64,000 bases of DNA from Micromonospora sp. WMMD812 (GTDB lineage: Bacteria; Actinomycetota; Actinomycetes; Mycobacteriales; Micromonosporaceae), in the NCBI RefSeq assembly GCF_027497215.1, contig NZ_CP114904.1:5982501-6046500 (forward strand), written 5' to 3'. This document shows, piece after piece, positions 55,078 through 63,233 of this stretch; the first letter of the stretch is position 1; each line of letters begins with the position of its first letter. Under the pieces are notes generated by a model that was not told where the DNA came from, ran no database searches, and worked only from the letters and a program-made list of their open reading frames with translations. The translations under genes were made by a program, and so were the position numbers.

Positions 55078-55164
55078 TCCGACCACGCCCGCGGCGGCGT
55101 GGGAGCATAGAGGGGGCCGGCGTCGCGCCGGCCCGCTCACGTCAGCCGACCAGAACGGACAGCT

Positions 55165-57042
55165 GTGCCACCGACGCTCGATTCCGGCGCGAACGCTCCT
55201 GGTGCCACCGACCCGGCGCGCATCAGGAACTTCTGCATCATCGCCCACATCGACCACGGGAAGTCGACCCTGGCCGACCGGATGCTGCAGCTCACCGGCG
55301 TGGTCGACCCCCGGCAGATGCGTGCCCAGTACCTCGACCGGATGGACATCGAGCGCGAGCGCGGCATCACGATCAAGAGCCAGGCCGTCCGGATGCCGTG
55401 GACCATCCGCGAGGGCGAGCGGGCCGGCGAGCAGGCCGTGCTGAACATGATCGACACCCCCGGCCACGTCGACTTCACCTACGAGGTGTCCCGCTCGCTG
55501 GCAGCCTGTGAGGGCGCGATCCTGCTGGTCGACGCCGCGCAGGGCATCGAGGCGCAGACCCTGGCCAACCTCTACCTGGCGCTCGAGAACGACCTGCACA
55601 TCATCCCGGTGCTGAACAAGATCGACCTGCCGGCCGCGCAGCCGGAGAAGTACGCCGAGGAGCTGGCCCACCTGATCGGCGGCGACCCGGCCGACTGCAT
55701 CAAGGTCTCCGGCAAGACCGGCGAGGGCGTGCCGTACCTGCTGGACGAGATCGTCCGTCAGTTCCAGCCCCCGGTGGGCGACGCCGAGGCGCCGGCCCGG
55801 GCGATGATCTTCGATTCGGTGTACGACGTCTACCGGGGCGTGGTGACCTACGTCCGGGTGATCGACGGGCACATCAACGCCCGGGACCGGATCAAGATGA
55901 TGTCCACCGGCGCGGTGCACGAGCTGCTGGAGATCGGCGTCATCTCGCCGGAGATGGTGAAGGCGGACGCGCTCGGTGTCGGCGAGGTCGGCTACCTCAT
56001 CACGGGTGTGAAGGACGTCCGCCAGTCGCGGGTCGGTGACACGGTCACCATCAACTCGCGGCCGGCGACCGAGGCCCTCGGCGGCTACAAGGACCCGAAG
56101 CCGATGGTCTACTCGGGCCTCTACCCGATCGACGGGTCCGACTATCCCAACCTCCGTGAGGCGCTCGACAAGCTCAAGCTGAACGACGCCGCGCTGACGT
56201 ACGAGCCGGAGACCTCCGGCGCGCTCGGCTTCGGGTTCCGCTGCGGCTTCCTCGGCCTGCTGCACCTGGAGATCATTCGGGAGCGGCTGGAGCGCGAGTT
56301 CAACCTCGACCTCATCTCCACCGCGCCGAACGTGGTCTACCGAGCCATCCAGGACGACGGCGAGGAGGTTGTGGTCACCAACCCGAGCGAGTACCCGACC
56401 GGCAAGATCGCCGAGGTGTACGAGCCGACCGTGCGGGCCACCGTGCTGACCCCGAACGACTACGTCGGCGCGGTGATGGAGCTCTGCCAGGGGCGGCGGG
56501 GCAACCTGCTCGGCATGGACTACCTCTCGGCGGACCGGGTGGAGCTGCGCTACACGCTGCCGCTGGCCGAGATCATCTTCGACTTCTTCGACCAGCTCAA
56601 AAGCCGGACCAAGGGCTACGCCTCACTGGACTACGAGCCCTCCGGCGAGCAGTCGTCCGATCTGGTCAAGGTGGACATCCTGCTGCATGGCGAGGCGGTG
56701 GACGCGTTCAGCGCCATCGTGCACAAGGACAAGGCCTACAACTACGGCGTCACCATCGCGGCGAAGCTGCGCAACCTCATCCCGCGGCAGCAGTTCGAGG
56801 TGCCGATCCAGGCGGCGATCGGCAGCCGGGTGATCGCGCGGGAGACCATCCGGGCGATTCGCAAGGACGTGCTGGCCAAGTGCTACGGCGGTGACATCAG
56901 CCGGAAGCGGAAGCTGCTGGAGAAGCAGAAGGAAGGCAAGAAGCGGATGAAGATGGTGGGCCGGGTGGAGGTCCCGCAGGAGGCCTTCATCGCCGCGCTC
57001 TCCTCCGACTCCGCGGAGGGCAAGCCCGCCGGGAAGAAGTAG
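55165..57042 (+). CDS. lepA: Elongation factor 4 (LepA)
   Basis: 625 residues. GTPase G1 [20 protein letters not shown], switch [14 protein letters not shown]3 [17 protein letters not shown]4 [13 protein letters not shown]. Domains II-IV and the LepA-specific C-terminal domain ([40 protein letters not shown]) complete it. It back-translocates or remodels ribosomes under stress. GTG 55165. Typical position after rpsT; a terminator follows. Confidence 0.97.
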   Translation: MPPTLDSGANAPGATDPARIRNFCIIAHIDHGKSTLADRMLQLTGVVDPRQMRAQYLDRMDIERERGITIKSQAVRMPWTIREGERAGEQAVLNMIDTPGHVDFTYEVSRSLAACEGAILLVDAAQGIEAQTLANLYLALENDLHIIPVLNKIDLPAAQPEKYAEELAHLIGGDPADCIKVSGKTGEGVPYLLDEIVRQFQPPVGDAEAPARAMIFDSVYDVYRGVVTYVRVIDGHINARDRIKMMSTGAVHELLEIGVISPEMVKADALGVGEVGYLITGVKDVRQSRVGDTVTINSRPATEALGGYKDPKPMVYSGLYPIDGSDYPNLREALDKLKLNDAALTYEPETSGALGFGFRCGFLGLLHLEIIRERLEREFNLDLISTAPNVVYRAIQDDGEEVVVTNPSEYPTGKIAEVYEPTVRATVLTPNDYVGAVMELCQGRRGNLLGMDYLSADRVELRYTLPLAEIIFDFFDQLKSRTKGYASLDYEPSGEQSSDLVKVDILLHGEAVDAFSAIVHKDKAYNYGVTIAAKLRNLIPRQQFEVPIQAAIGSRVIARETIRAIRKDVLAKCYGGDISRKRKLLEKQKEGKKRMKMVGRVEVPQEAFIAALSSDSAEGKPAGKK

Positions 57043-57074
57043 ACCGGCGCGGGGGCCGACCCGACGACGTACGA

Positions 57075-57134
57075 CGGCCGGCGCCGCGCCCGGGCCGGGA
57101 CCCACGGGTTCCCGCGCGGGCGCGGCGCCGGCCG
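57075..57134 (+). terminator. Long hairpin terminator of lepA
   Basis: A perfect 18-bp stem (CGGCCGGCGCCGCGCCCG and complement) with a 24-base loop that itself can pair, followed by CTTTC. Confidence 0.8.
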
Positions 57135-57286
57135 CTTTCGACCCCGCCCGCCGGAAGAAATTTCCGCGGTCCGGCATCGCGGTTCGGGTCTCCCGGCGCG
57201 GCCTCCCACCTGGGTGGACGGTGTCGTGCGGAGCCCGCGCCGACCCTCGGGCATCGACGTGCGCCGACCGCCGGCGGCCCGGACCG

Positions 57287-57312
57287 GTTTGGCGTTTCCG
57301 CAACTCGGGCAC
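57287..57312 (+). promoter_or_regulatory. Putative stress sigma-factor promoter, copy 1
   Basis: GTTT at 57287-57290, 16 bases, then GGGCAC at 57307-57312, close to the actinobacterial SigB/SigF-type pattern GTTT-N14-16-GGGTA/GGGAA. It is 59 bases before the GlsB gene start. Confidence 0.45.
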
Positions 57313-57370
57313 TTAGCGCCCACGACAGGGAACCACACATCGTGGGACACATTCTTGAAGGAGGGCGACC

Positions 57371-57655
57371 GTGGAGCTGACCGTTTGGGGCATCATCACC
57401 GCGCTCATCGTTGGTCTGATCGTCGGGGCGCTGGGCCGTCTGGTCGTCCCGGGCCGGCAGGACATGCCGATGTGGCTGCACATGCTGATCGGTGTCGGTG
57501 CCGCGCTGCTCGGCACGGTGCTGGCGCGGGCCGTGGGCATCGCGACCGAGACCGCCGGGGTGGACTGGGGCGAGCTGCTGGTGCAGGTCGTGCTGGCGGC
57601 GATCGCGGTGGCCCTGGTGGCCGGCGTGGGCCGACGCCGTCATGTCACCCGGTAA
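57371..57655 (+). CDS. GlsB/YeaQ/YmgE family stress membrane protein, copy 1
   Basis: 94 residues. MELTVWGIITALIVGLIVGA, LGRLVVPGRQDMPMWLHMLI, GVGAALLGTVLARAVGIATE and VQVVLAAIAVALVAGVGRRR give three membrane segments of the transglycosylase-associated (GlsB) family, linked to general stress. GTG start with AAGGAGGG 6 bases upstream. Over the first 90 residues it is identical to copy 2 at 57904, including all synonymous sites. Confidence 0.92.
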   Translation: MELTVWGIITALIVGLIVGALGRLVVPGRQDMPMWLHMLIGVGAALLGTVLARAVGIATETAGVDWGELLVQVVLAAIAVALVAGVGRRRHVTR

Positions 57656-57721
57656 CCGCGTGACATGACCCCGGTGACGTCGGCGCGAGGGCCGGCGACC
57701 GGTGCGACGCGGACTCTTCGA

Positions 57722-57752
57722 CGGGCGCCCGACCATCATGGTCGGGCGCCCG
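57722..57752 (+). terminator. Terminator after GlsB copy 1
   Basis: A 15-bp stem (CGGGCGCCCGACCAT and its complement) almost without loop, about 65 bases after the stop. It separates the two copies. Confidence 0.65.
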
Positions 57753-57818
57753 CCCACGTTCTCCACGCGAACAACGTGTCTGTACGGGCTGTCCGGTCGT
57801 CACTGCCCCGGAAAGTCG

Positions 57819-57844
57819 GTTTGGCGTTTCGACCGATCGGGAAC
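57819..57844 (+). promoter_or_regulatory. Putative stress sigma-factor promoter, copy 2
   Basis: GTTT at 57819-57822, 16 bases, then GGGAAC at 57839-57844: the same arrangement as copy 1 and slightly closer to the SigB/SigF-type pattern. The flanks (CGGTTTGGCGTTTC and CTTAGCGCCCACGACAGG) are shared with copy 1. Confidence 0.5.
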
Positions 57845-57903
57845 TTAGCGCCCACGACAGGAGGCACACACATCGTGTGACACGTTTCTGAAGGAGGGCG
57901 ACC

Positions 57904-58191
57904 ATGGAGCTGACCGTTTGGGGCATCATCACCGCGCTCATCGTTGGTCTGATCGTCGGGGCGCTGGGCCGTCTGGTCGTCCCGGGCCGGCAGGACATGC
58001 CGATGTGGCTGCACATGCTGATCGGTGTCGGTGCCGCGCTGCTCGGCACGGTGCTGGCGCGGGCCGTGGGCATCGCGACCGAGACCGCCGGGGTGGACTG
58101 GGGCGAGCTGCTGGTGCAGGTCGTGCTGGCGGCGATCGCGGTGGCCCTGGTGGCCGGCGTGGGCCGACGCCGTAGCGTCACCCATCGGTAA
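57904..58191 (+). CDS. GlsB/YeaQ/YmgE family stress membrane protein, copy 2
   Basis: 95 residues. Starts with ATG where copy 1 has GTG; the same AAGGAGGG precedes it. Identical over 269 bases (57905-58173 versus 57372-57640 by eye), then diverges in the last few codons (RRRSVTHR against RRRHVTR). Three membrane segments. A tandem duplicate of the gene together with its promoter region, each with its own terminator. Confidence 0.92.
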   Translation: MELTVWGIITALIVGLIVGALGRLVVPGRQDMPMWLHMLIGVGAALLGTVLARAVGIATETAGVDWGELLVQVVLAAIAVALVAGVGRRRSVTHR

Positions 58192-58208
58192 TTCGCACAT
58201 CGACTCAC

Positions 58209-58243
58209 GAAGGGGCGCCCGACCAACCGGTCGGCGCCCCTTC
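58209..58243 (+). terminator. Terminator after GlsB copy 2
   Basis: Stem GAAGGGGCGCCCGACC with GGTCGGCGCCCCTTC (one bulge, 4-base loop) 18 bases after the stop. Unlike that of copy 1 in sequence. Confidence 0.7.
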
Positions 58244-58340
58244 GTCTGGGTACGGCCGGATTCGCCCCGGTGTCACCCTGCCCCTGAAGGCCCGACCTGC
58301 GGTACGGTCGCGTCGCTTCCCGTCGACCGCCCACTGTCGT

Positions 58341-58360
58341 AAAGGATTTTTTCCTACTAA
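58341..58360 (+). promoter_or_regulatory. AT-rich promoter region of the sugar ABC operon
   Basis: AAAGGATTTTTTCCTACTAA stands out in the GC-rich background 49 bases before the binding-protein start; TACTAA could be a -10 element. No LacI-type palindrome was recognised with confidence. Confidence 0.4.
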
Positions 58361-58408
58361 GGTGCGGCGGAGAAGGTTAGTGCCAGGCGGCGCGAGGGGA
58401 GATGTGGC

Positions 58409-59698
58409 GTGAACAGGTGGAAGCGGCTGGCCCCGGTCACCGCCGTGGTGGCTTCGGCCGCGATGGTGCTGGCCGGTTGCGGCGGCTCGGGCGACGACGA
58501 GGCGGCCGACACCAGCAAGCTGACGGTCTGGATGATGGGCGAGGGCAGCGAGGCCCAGACCAAGTTCCTCGACGGGGTCGAGACCGAGTTCCGGCAGAAG
58601 CACCCCGACACCGACGTGGTGGTGCAGTACATCCCGTGGCTCGAGGCGCCGAAGAAGTTCCAGGCCGCCCTCGCCGGCGGTGAGGGGCCGGACGTCACCG
58701 AGCTGGGCAACACGGAGACCCAGGGCTGGGCGGCGCAGGAGGCGCTCGCGGACCTGAGCGGCCGGATGGGTGGCTGGGCCGACGGCAAGGACATCCTGCC
58801 GGACCTGGTGCGCAACGCGCAGCTCGACGGCAAGCAGTACGGCGTGCCCTGGTACGCCGGCGTCCGGGCGATGTACTACCGCACCGACTGGTTCGCCGAG
58901 GCCGGCGTGAAGCCACCGACCACCTGGGACGAGTTGGTCAACGTCGCCAAGACGGTGCAGGCCAAGAAGCCGAACACCTACGGCATCGCGCTGCCCGGCA
59001 ACTCCGAGCTGCCCTTCTACTCCTTCCTCTGGGGCGCCGGCGGCGAGATCGCCACGGAGCAGGGCGGCACCTGGAAGTCCGGCTACACCACGCCCGAGGC
59101 GCAGAAGGCGGTCAAGTTCTGGACCGACCTGGTGACCGTGCACAAGGTGGCTCCGCCGGCCGCCGCCAACTGGAACGAGATCGACGCCCGGACGCAGTTC
59201 GCCACCGGCAAGGCGGCGATGGCGTTCGCCGGCAGTTGGCAGCAGGGCGCGATCAAGAAGGACAACCCGGAGATCGAGAAGGTGTGGGGCACGTTCCCGA
59301 TCCCCGGCCCGGACGGCAAGGCCGCGCCCGCGTTCGCCGGTGGCTCGGACCTCGCGGTCTGGAAGGACAGCGAGCGGCAGGACCTCGCCTGGGACTACCT
59401 GACCGTGCTGCTGAACAAGAAGAACGCCCAGACCTTCGCCGACAGCCTCGGCTTCTTCCCGGTCTACCAGGACCTGGTCGGCGGCGGCACGTACGCGAAT
59501 GACAAGATCATGGCGGCGTTCGCGACCACGATGCAGAACACCAAGCTCACGCCGCTCACCCCGAAGTGGGTGGAGGTCAGCCGCACCAAGACGGTGACCC
59601 AGGCGATGAACAGCTCGGTCATGAAGGGTCAGAAGACGGTCGAGAAGGCCACCGCCGACGCGGCCGCGGAGATGGAAAGCATCCTCAACGCCAAGTGA
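58409..59698 (+). CDS. ABC transporter sugar-binding lipoprotein
   Basis: 429 residues. A lipoprotein signal with lipobox LAGC (APVTAVVASAAMVLAGCGGS) is followed by a type 1 extracellular solute-binding fold (LTVWMMGEGSEAQTKFLDGV, GPDVTELGNTETQGWAAQEA, GVPWYAGVRAMYYRTDWFAE). Such proteins capture mono- or oligosaccharides for import. GTG 58409. First gene of a three-gene operon with two permeases; the stop overlaps the next start. Confidence 0.94.
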   Translation: MNRWKRLAPVTAVVASAAMVLAGCGGSGDDEAADTSKLTVWMMGEGSEAQTKFLDGVETEFRQKHPDTDVVVQYIPWLEAPKKFQAALAGGEGPDVTELGNTETQGWAAQEALADLSGRMGGWADGKDILPDLVRNAQLDGKQYGVPWYAGVRAMYYRTDWFAEAGVKPPTTWDELVNVAKTVQAKKPNTYGIALPGNSELPFYSFLWGAGGEIATEQGGTWKSGYTTPEAQKAVKFWTDLVTVHKVAPPAAANWNEIDARTQFATGKAAMAFAGSWQQGAIKKDNPEIEKVWGTFPIPGPDGKAAPAFAGGSDLAVWKDSERQDLAWDYLTVLLNKKNAQTFADSLGFFPVYQDLVGGGTYANDKIMAAFATTMQNTKLTPLTPKWVEVSRTKTVTQAMNSSVMKGQKTVEKATADAAAEMESILNAK

Positions 59699-60681
59699 CC
59701 ACGCTGACCGAGGCTCCGGAGACGTCGGCCGCGCGGGAGACCCCCGCGCGGCGGCGTCGTCGGGTGGACCGCCTCCCGTACCTGCTGCTCCTGCCCTGCC
59801 TGGTGATCATCGGCGTGCTGCTGCTCTGGCCGCTCGGCCAGGTGGTGGCGATGTCGTTCTACCGGCTCAACAACGTCCGGCAGCTGCGCGGCGACCGGGA
59901 GTGGCCGTGGGTGGGGCTGAAGAACTACACCCAGATCCTGGGTGACCCGTTCTTCCTCACCGTGCTGCGCAACACCGTGCTCTTCGCGGTGGCCAACGTG
60001 GTGCTCACCATGATCCTTGGCACTCTGGTCGGCCTGCTGCTGAACCGGCTCGGCCGGAAGATGGCCACGTTCGTGGCCAGCTGCGTGATGCTCGCCTGGG
60101 CGACGCCGGCGCTCACCGGGACGATCGTCTGGAAGTGGATCTTCGACGACACCAGCGGCCTGGTCACCTGGCTCTTCAACGCGCTTCCCGACGGGCTGTC
60201 GCAGGGCCTGTTCGGGCGCAGCGACTGGACCGGCTACGGCTGGTTCAACTCGCCGCTGCTCTTCTTCTCGATCCTGACCCTGGTCGTGGTCTGGCACTCG
60301 TTCCCGTTCATCGCGGTGAGCGTGCTGGCGGGGTTGAAGAGCGTGCCGAGCGAGCTGCACGAGGCGGCCCGCGTGGACGGCGCCGGGCCGTGGCGGGTGT
60401 TCTGGCGGATCACCTTCCCGCTGCTGCGCCCGGTCTTCGGGATCCTGATCGTGCTCTCCACGATCTGGGACTTCAAGGTCTTCACCCAGCAGTTCGTGCT
60501 TGCCGGGGGCACCCAGGACCGGCCGACGTTCATGCTGTCCATCTACTCGTACGCGGAGGCGTTCTCACCGCCGCCGAAGTACGGCCTCGGCGCGGCCATC
60601 GCGGTGATCCTCACGCTGATCCTGCTCGTGGTGACCGGCTTCTACGTGCGGATGGTGCTCAAGCAGGAGGACGAGTCGTGA
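59695..60681 (+). CDS. Sugar ABC transporter permease (MalF type)
   Basis: 328 residues, six membrane segments. The EAA loop, which docks the ATPase, is ELHEAARVDGAGPWRVFWRI. N-terminal cytoplasmic tail Arg-rich. GTG 59695 overlaps the preceding stop. The family imports sugars such as maltose, cellobiose or trehalose. Confidence 0.94.
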   Translation: MTTLTEAPETSAARETPARRRRRVDRLPYLLLLPCLVIIGVLLLWPLGQVVAMSFYRLNNVRQLRGDREWPWVGLKNYTQILGDPFFLTVLRNTVLFAVANVVLTMILGTLVGLLLNRLGRKMATFVASCVMLAWATPALTGTIVWKWIFDDTSGLVTWLFNALPDGLSQGLFGRSDWTGYGWFNSPLLFFSILTLVVVWHSFPFIAVSVLAGLKSVPSELHEAARVDGAGPWRVFWRITFPLLRPVFGILIVLSTIWDFKVFTQQFVLAGGTQDRPTFMLSIYSYAEAFSPPPKYGLGAAIAVILTLILLVVTGFYVRMVLKQEDES

Positions 60682-61508
60682 AGAAGGTCGCGCTCAACGG
60701 CGCCGGGCTGCTGGTGGCGCTCTTCGCGGCCTTCCCGGTCTACTGGATGATCGCCACGTCGCTCAAGCCCAGCCGGGAGATCTTCTCGGCCACGCCGCAG
60801 CCGGTGCCCACCCACCCCACGCTGGAGCACTACCGGGACATCCTGACCGGCAACCTGATTCCGGGCGTGACCTTCGCCGACTTCTTCCTCAACAGCGCGC
60901 TGGTCGCGGTCTCGACGGTGCTGCTCAGCGGCCTCGTCGCGCTGCTGGCCGCCACCGCGGTGGCGCGGTTCCGGTTCCGGCTGCGGACCACTTTCCTGAT
61001 CATGCTGCTGGTGGTGCAGATGATCCCGCTGGAGGCCCTGGTCATCCCGCTGTTCCTGATGATCCAGCGGCTCGGGCTCTACAACACCCTGCCCAGCCTG
61101 ATCCTCACGTACCTGGGCTTCTCACTGCCGTTCGCGGTCTGGATGCTGCGCGGCTTCGTCGCCGCGGTGCCGAAGGAGTTGGAGGAGGCGGCGGCCATCG
61201 ACGGGGCGAGCCGGACCCAGACCTTCCGGCGGATCCTCTTCCCGCTGGTCGCGCCCGGCCTGGTCGCGACCAGCATCTTCTCCTTCATCACCGCCTGGAA
61301 CGAGCTGATCTTCGCGCTCACCTTCATCAACGATCAGGAGCGCTACACCCTGCCGGTGGCGATGACGTTCTTCTTCGGCCGGGACGACACCGCCTGGGGA
61401 CCGGTGATGGCGGCGTCCACGCTGTTCACGTTGCCGGTGATCATCTTCTTCCTGCTGGTGCAGAGGCGAATGGTGTCCGGGCTGGTCGCCGGCGCGGTCA
61501 AGGGCTGA
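60678..61508 (+). CDS. Sugar ABC transporter permease (MalG type)
   Basis: 276 residues, six membrane segments. EAA loop ELEEAAAIDGASRTQTFRRI. Overlaps the upstream permease by four bases. No ATPase gene is in the operon; in Streptomyces and relatives many such importers share one multi-purpose ATPase (MsiK), so that is the likely arrangement here. The gene is convergent with the regulator at 61510, one base apart. Confidence 0.94.
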   Translation: MKKVALNGAGLLVALFAAFPVYWMIATSLKPSREIFSATPQPVPTHPTLEHYRDILTGNLIPGVTFADFFLNSALVAVSTVLLSGLVALLAATAVARFRFRLRTTFLIMLLVVQMIPLEALVIPLFLMIQRLGLYNTLPSLILTYLGFSLPFAVWMLRGFVAAVPKELEEAAAIDGASRTQTFRRILFPLVAPGLVATSIFSFITAWNELIFALTFINDQERYTLPVAMTFFFGRDDTAWGPVMAASTLFTLPVIIFFLLVQRRMVSGLVAGAVKG

Positions 61509-61509
61509 G

Positions 61510-61824
61510 TCAGGGCCCCGGCAGCACGCTGGCACCGGCCTGCGCCACGATCTGCTGCAACGCCGCGACGTGCCCGTCGAACGCGGCGCGCCCGCGCCGG
61601 CTCAGCTTGACCGAGGTCCGTGGCCGCTTGCCCACGAAACTCTTGCGCACCTCGACATAGCCGGCCTGTTCCAGGGTGGCGAGCTGCTTGGACAGCGCCG
61701 AGTCCGAGAGGCCGAGCTGCTCGCGCAGGTAGCGGAACTCGGCCCAGTCGGTGGCGGCGAGCAGGCTCACGAGAGAGAGCCGGGTGGGCGCGTGGATCAG
61801 CTCGTCGAAACGGGGCGCGCTCAC
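61510..61824 (-). CDS. Winged-helix transcriptional regulator (MarR/ArsR-like, small)
   Basis: 104 residues. APTRLSLVSLLAATDWAEFR, YLREQLGLSDSALSKQLATL and EQAGYVEVRKSFVGKRPRTS form a winged helix of the type seen in HTH_34-like regulators. It starts with GTG overlapping the stop of the membrane protein gene upstream, so the two are coupled. The palindrome at 62320-62382 is the likely operator for both. Confidence 0.9.
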   Translation of the reverse strand: MSAPRFDELIHAPTRLSLVSLLAATDWAEFRYLREQLGLSDSALSKQLATLEQAGYVEVRKSFVGKRPRTSVKLSRRGRAAFDGHVAALQQIVAQAGASVLPGP

Positions 61825-62300
61825 CGGCCGCCGCCGATCGGCCGGGAGATCATCACGCGGCGGAGGTAGCGCATCAGGGGTTGCCCGGTGGCGGTCATCG
61901 CCCCGGCGGTCGCGGCCGTGCCGAGGGTCGCCGGCCAACCCAGCCCCGCCGACTCGGCGGCGAACCCGGTGACCAGACCGAGGGCGACCAGGCCGAGCAC
62001 GTAGACCAGGATGACGGCCGCTCCCCGGATCCCGAGCAGCGAGGTGCGCACCTGCGCCCGGTGCCGCAGCGCGACCCAGGCGACCAGGGCGCTGAGGCCG
62101 ATGGCGTACCCGACCGAACCGGCCGCGACGAGCCACGGCCGCTCCGTCTCGACGGCGGCGGTGAAGGCGACGATCAGCACGCCCAGCGCGGGCCAGTACC
62201 ACGCCGGGACGAGAGTCGCGCTGATCGCCTGGTCGCGCCGGGCGTGGATCTCGGCCAGCGCGTCGGCGGCCGCGGCAGGGGTGAGAGCCGGCTCCGACAT
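61821..62300 (-). CDS. Small membrane protein coupled to a winged-helix regulator
   Basis: 159 residues. Four hydrophobic segments (WYWPALGVLIVAFTAAVETE, WLVAAGSVGYAIGLSALVAW, GAAVILVYVLGLVALGLVTG, LGWPATLGTAATAGAMTATG). ATG 62300 has AAGGAGG upstream. Such a membrane protein and small regulator gene pair is recurrent in actinobacteria; the membrane protein may sense a signal or be its target. Function unknown. Confidence 0.85.
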   Translation of the reverse strand: MSEPALTPAAAADALAEIHARRDQAISATLVPAWYWPALGVLIVAFTAAVETERPWLVAAGSVGYAIGLSALVAWVALRHRAQVRTSLLGIRGAAVILVYVLGLVALGLVTGFAAESAGLGWPATLGTAATAGAMTATGQPLMRYLRRVMISRPIGGGR

Positions 62301-62319
62301 GGCTTCCTCCTTGAGGAGT

Positions 62320-62382
62320 GGGAGAGTACTTGCCTGCATGGAAAGTAAACACCTCACTTTCCATGCAGGCAAGTACTTTCCC
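62320..62382. promoter_or_regulatory. Long palindromic operator between divergent genes
   Basis: A perfect 22-bp inverted repeat, AGTACTTGCCTGCATGGAAA followed by GT (62325-62346) and its complement (62356-62377), with a 9-base spacer. Outward pairing extends it to about 27 bp with one G-T pair. It lies between the membrane-protein/regulator pair (start 62300) and the MOSC gene (start 62422), and is probably the binding site of the regulator. Confidence 0.75.
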
Positions 62383-62421
62383 GATCGACGGCGGGATGAC
62401 CCGCGAACTAGGCTGGCGGCC

Positions 62422-63060
62422 ATGACGGGCAGAGTGGCAGCGGTGAACCTCGGCGTGGTCACCGAGGCGGAGTGGGCCGGCGACGCGAGCGGCCGGACGG
62501 GCATCGACAAGCGGCCGGTGGACGGGCCGGTGCTCATCCGCTTCGACGGCGTGGCCGGTGACTTCATCGGTGAACGGGCCCACCACGGCACCCCGGACCA
62601 GGCGGTCTACGCCTACGCCGAGGAGGACGCCGGCTGGTGGTCCGGCGAGCTGGGCCGCCCCGTGCCGCCCGGCGGCTTTGGCGAGAACCTCACGACGTAC
62701 GCGGTGGACGTGACCGGCGCGGTGATCGGCGAGCAGTGGCTGGTCGGGTCCGCCCTGCTCCAGGTGACCAAGCCGCGTACGCCGTGCACGACCTTCGCCG
62801 GTTTCTGGGGCATGCCCGACCTGATCAAGCGGTTCACCGCCCGGGCGCTGCCCGGAGCGTACCTGCGGGTGCTGCGGGAGGGCGAGGTCGGCCCGGGCGA
62901 CCCGGTCGAGATCGTCGAGCGGCCCGCGCACGGGGTGACCATCGGGGAGGTGTTCCGGGCGACGAGCCTGGAGCCGGACCTGCTGCCCCGCCTGCTGGAG
63001 GCCCCCGACCTGCCCGAGTCGATCCGGGAGAAGGCACGCCGCCGGCTCGCCGGCCGCTAG
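62422..63060 (+). CDS. MOSC domain-containing protein (YiiM-like)
   Basis: 212 residues. GERAHHGTPDQAVYAYAEED and PVPPGGFGENLTTYAVDVTG are the MOSC pattern, and VTKPRTPCTTFAGFWGMPDL holds the conserved cysteine that binds the molybdenum cofactor or sulfur. YiiM-type proteins take part in reductive detoxification of N-hydroxylated purines. Divergent from the regulator pair; whether it shares the operator is unknown. Confidence 0.92.
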   Translation: MTGRVAAVNLGVVTEAEWAGDASGRTGIDKRPVDGPVLIRFDGVAGDFIGERAHHGTPDQAVYAYAEEDAGWWSGELGRPVPPGGFGENLTTYAVDVTGAVIGEQWLVGSALLQVTKPRTPCTTFAGFWGMPDLIKRFTARALPGAYLRVLREGEVGPGDPVEIVERPAHGVTIGEVFRATSLEPDLLPRLLEAPDLPESIREKARRRLAGR

Positions 63061-63184
63061 CGAACCGTTCGGCGGGCGGCGCAGCCACCCCGCCCCCGGG
63101 CCGGGCGTGCCGTCGCGGGGCCAGGGCGCACGGTTCGCCGGGTCGGGCACCGGTCGTCGAACCGGCCAGGGTGCGGGGACGAGA

Positions 63185-63224
63185 AAGGGCTCCCGCGTCG
63201 CGCGAGGCGACAGCGGGAGCCCTT
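63185..63224. terminator. Bidirectional terminator
   Basis: A 12-bp stem (AAGGGCTCCCGC with GCGGGAGCCCTT) whose loop contains a further 5-bp stem, between the MOSC gene and the convergent dioxygenase gene. Confidence 0.8.
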
Positions 63225-63233
63225 CCTACCCGT

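Larger units (their letters stand above)
57043..57370. other. 328-bp intergenic region after lepA
   Basis: No gene. It contains the lepA terminator at 57075-57134, a region of ordinary GC-rich DNA, and the promoter region of the first GlsB-like gene (from 57285). Confidence 0.75.
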
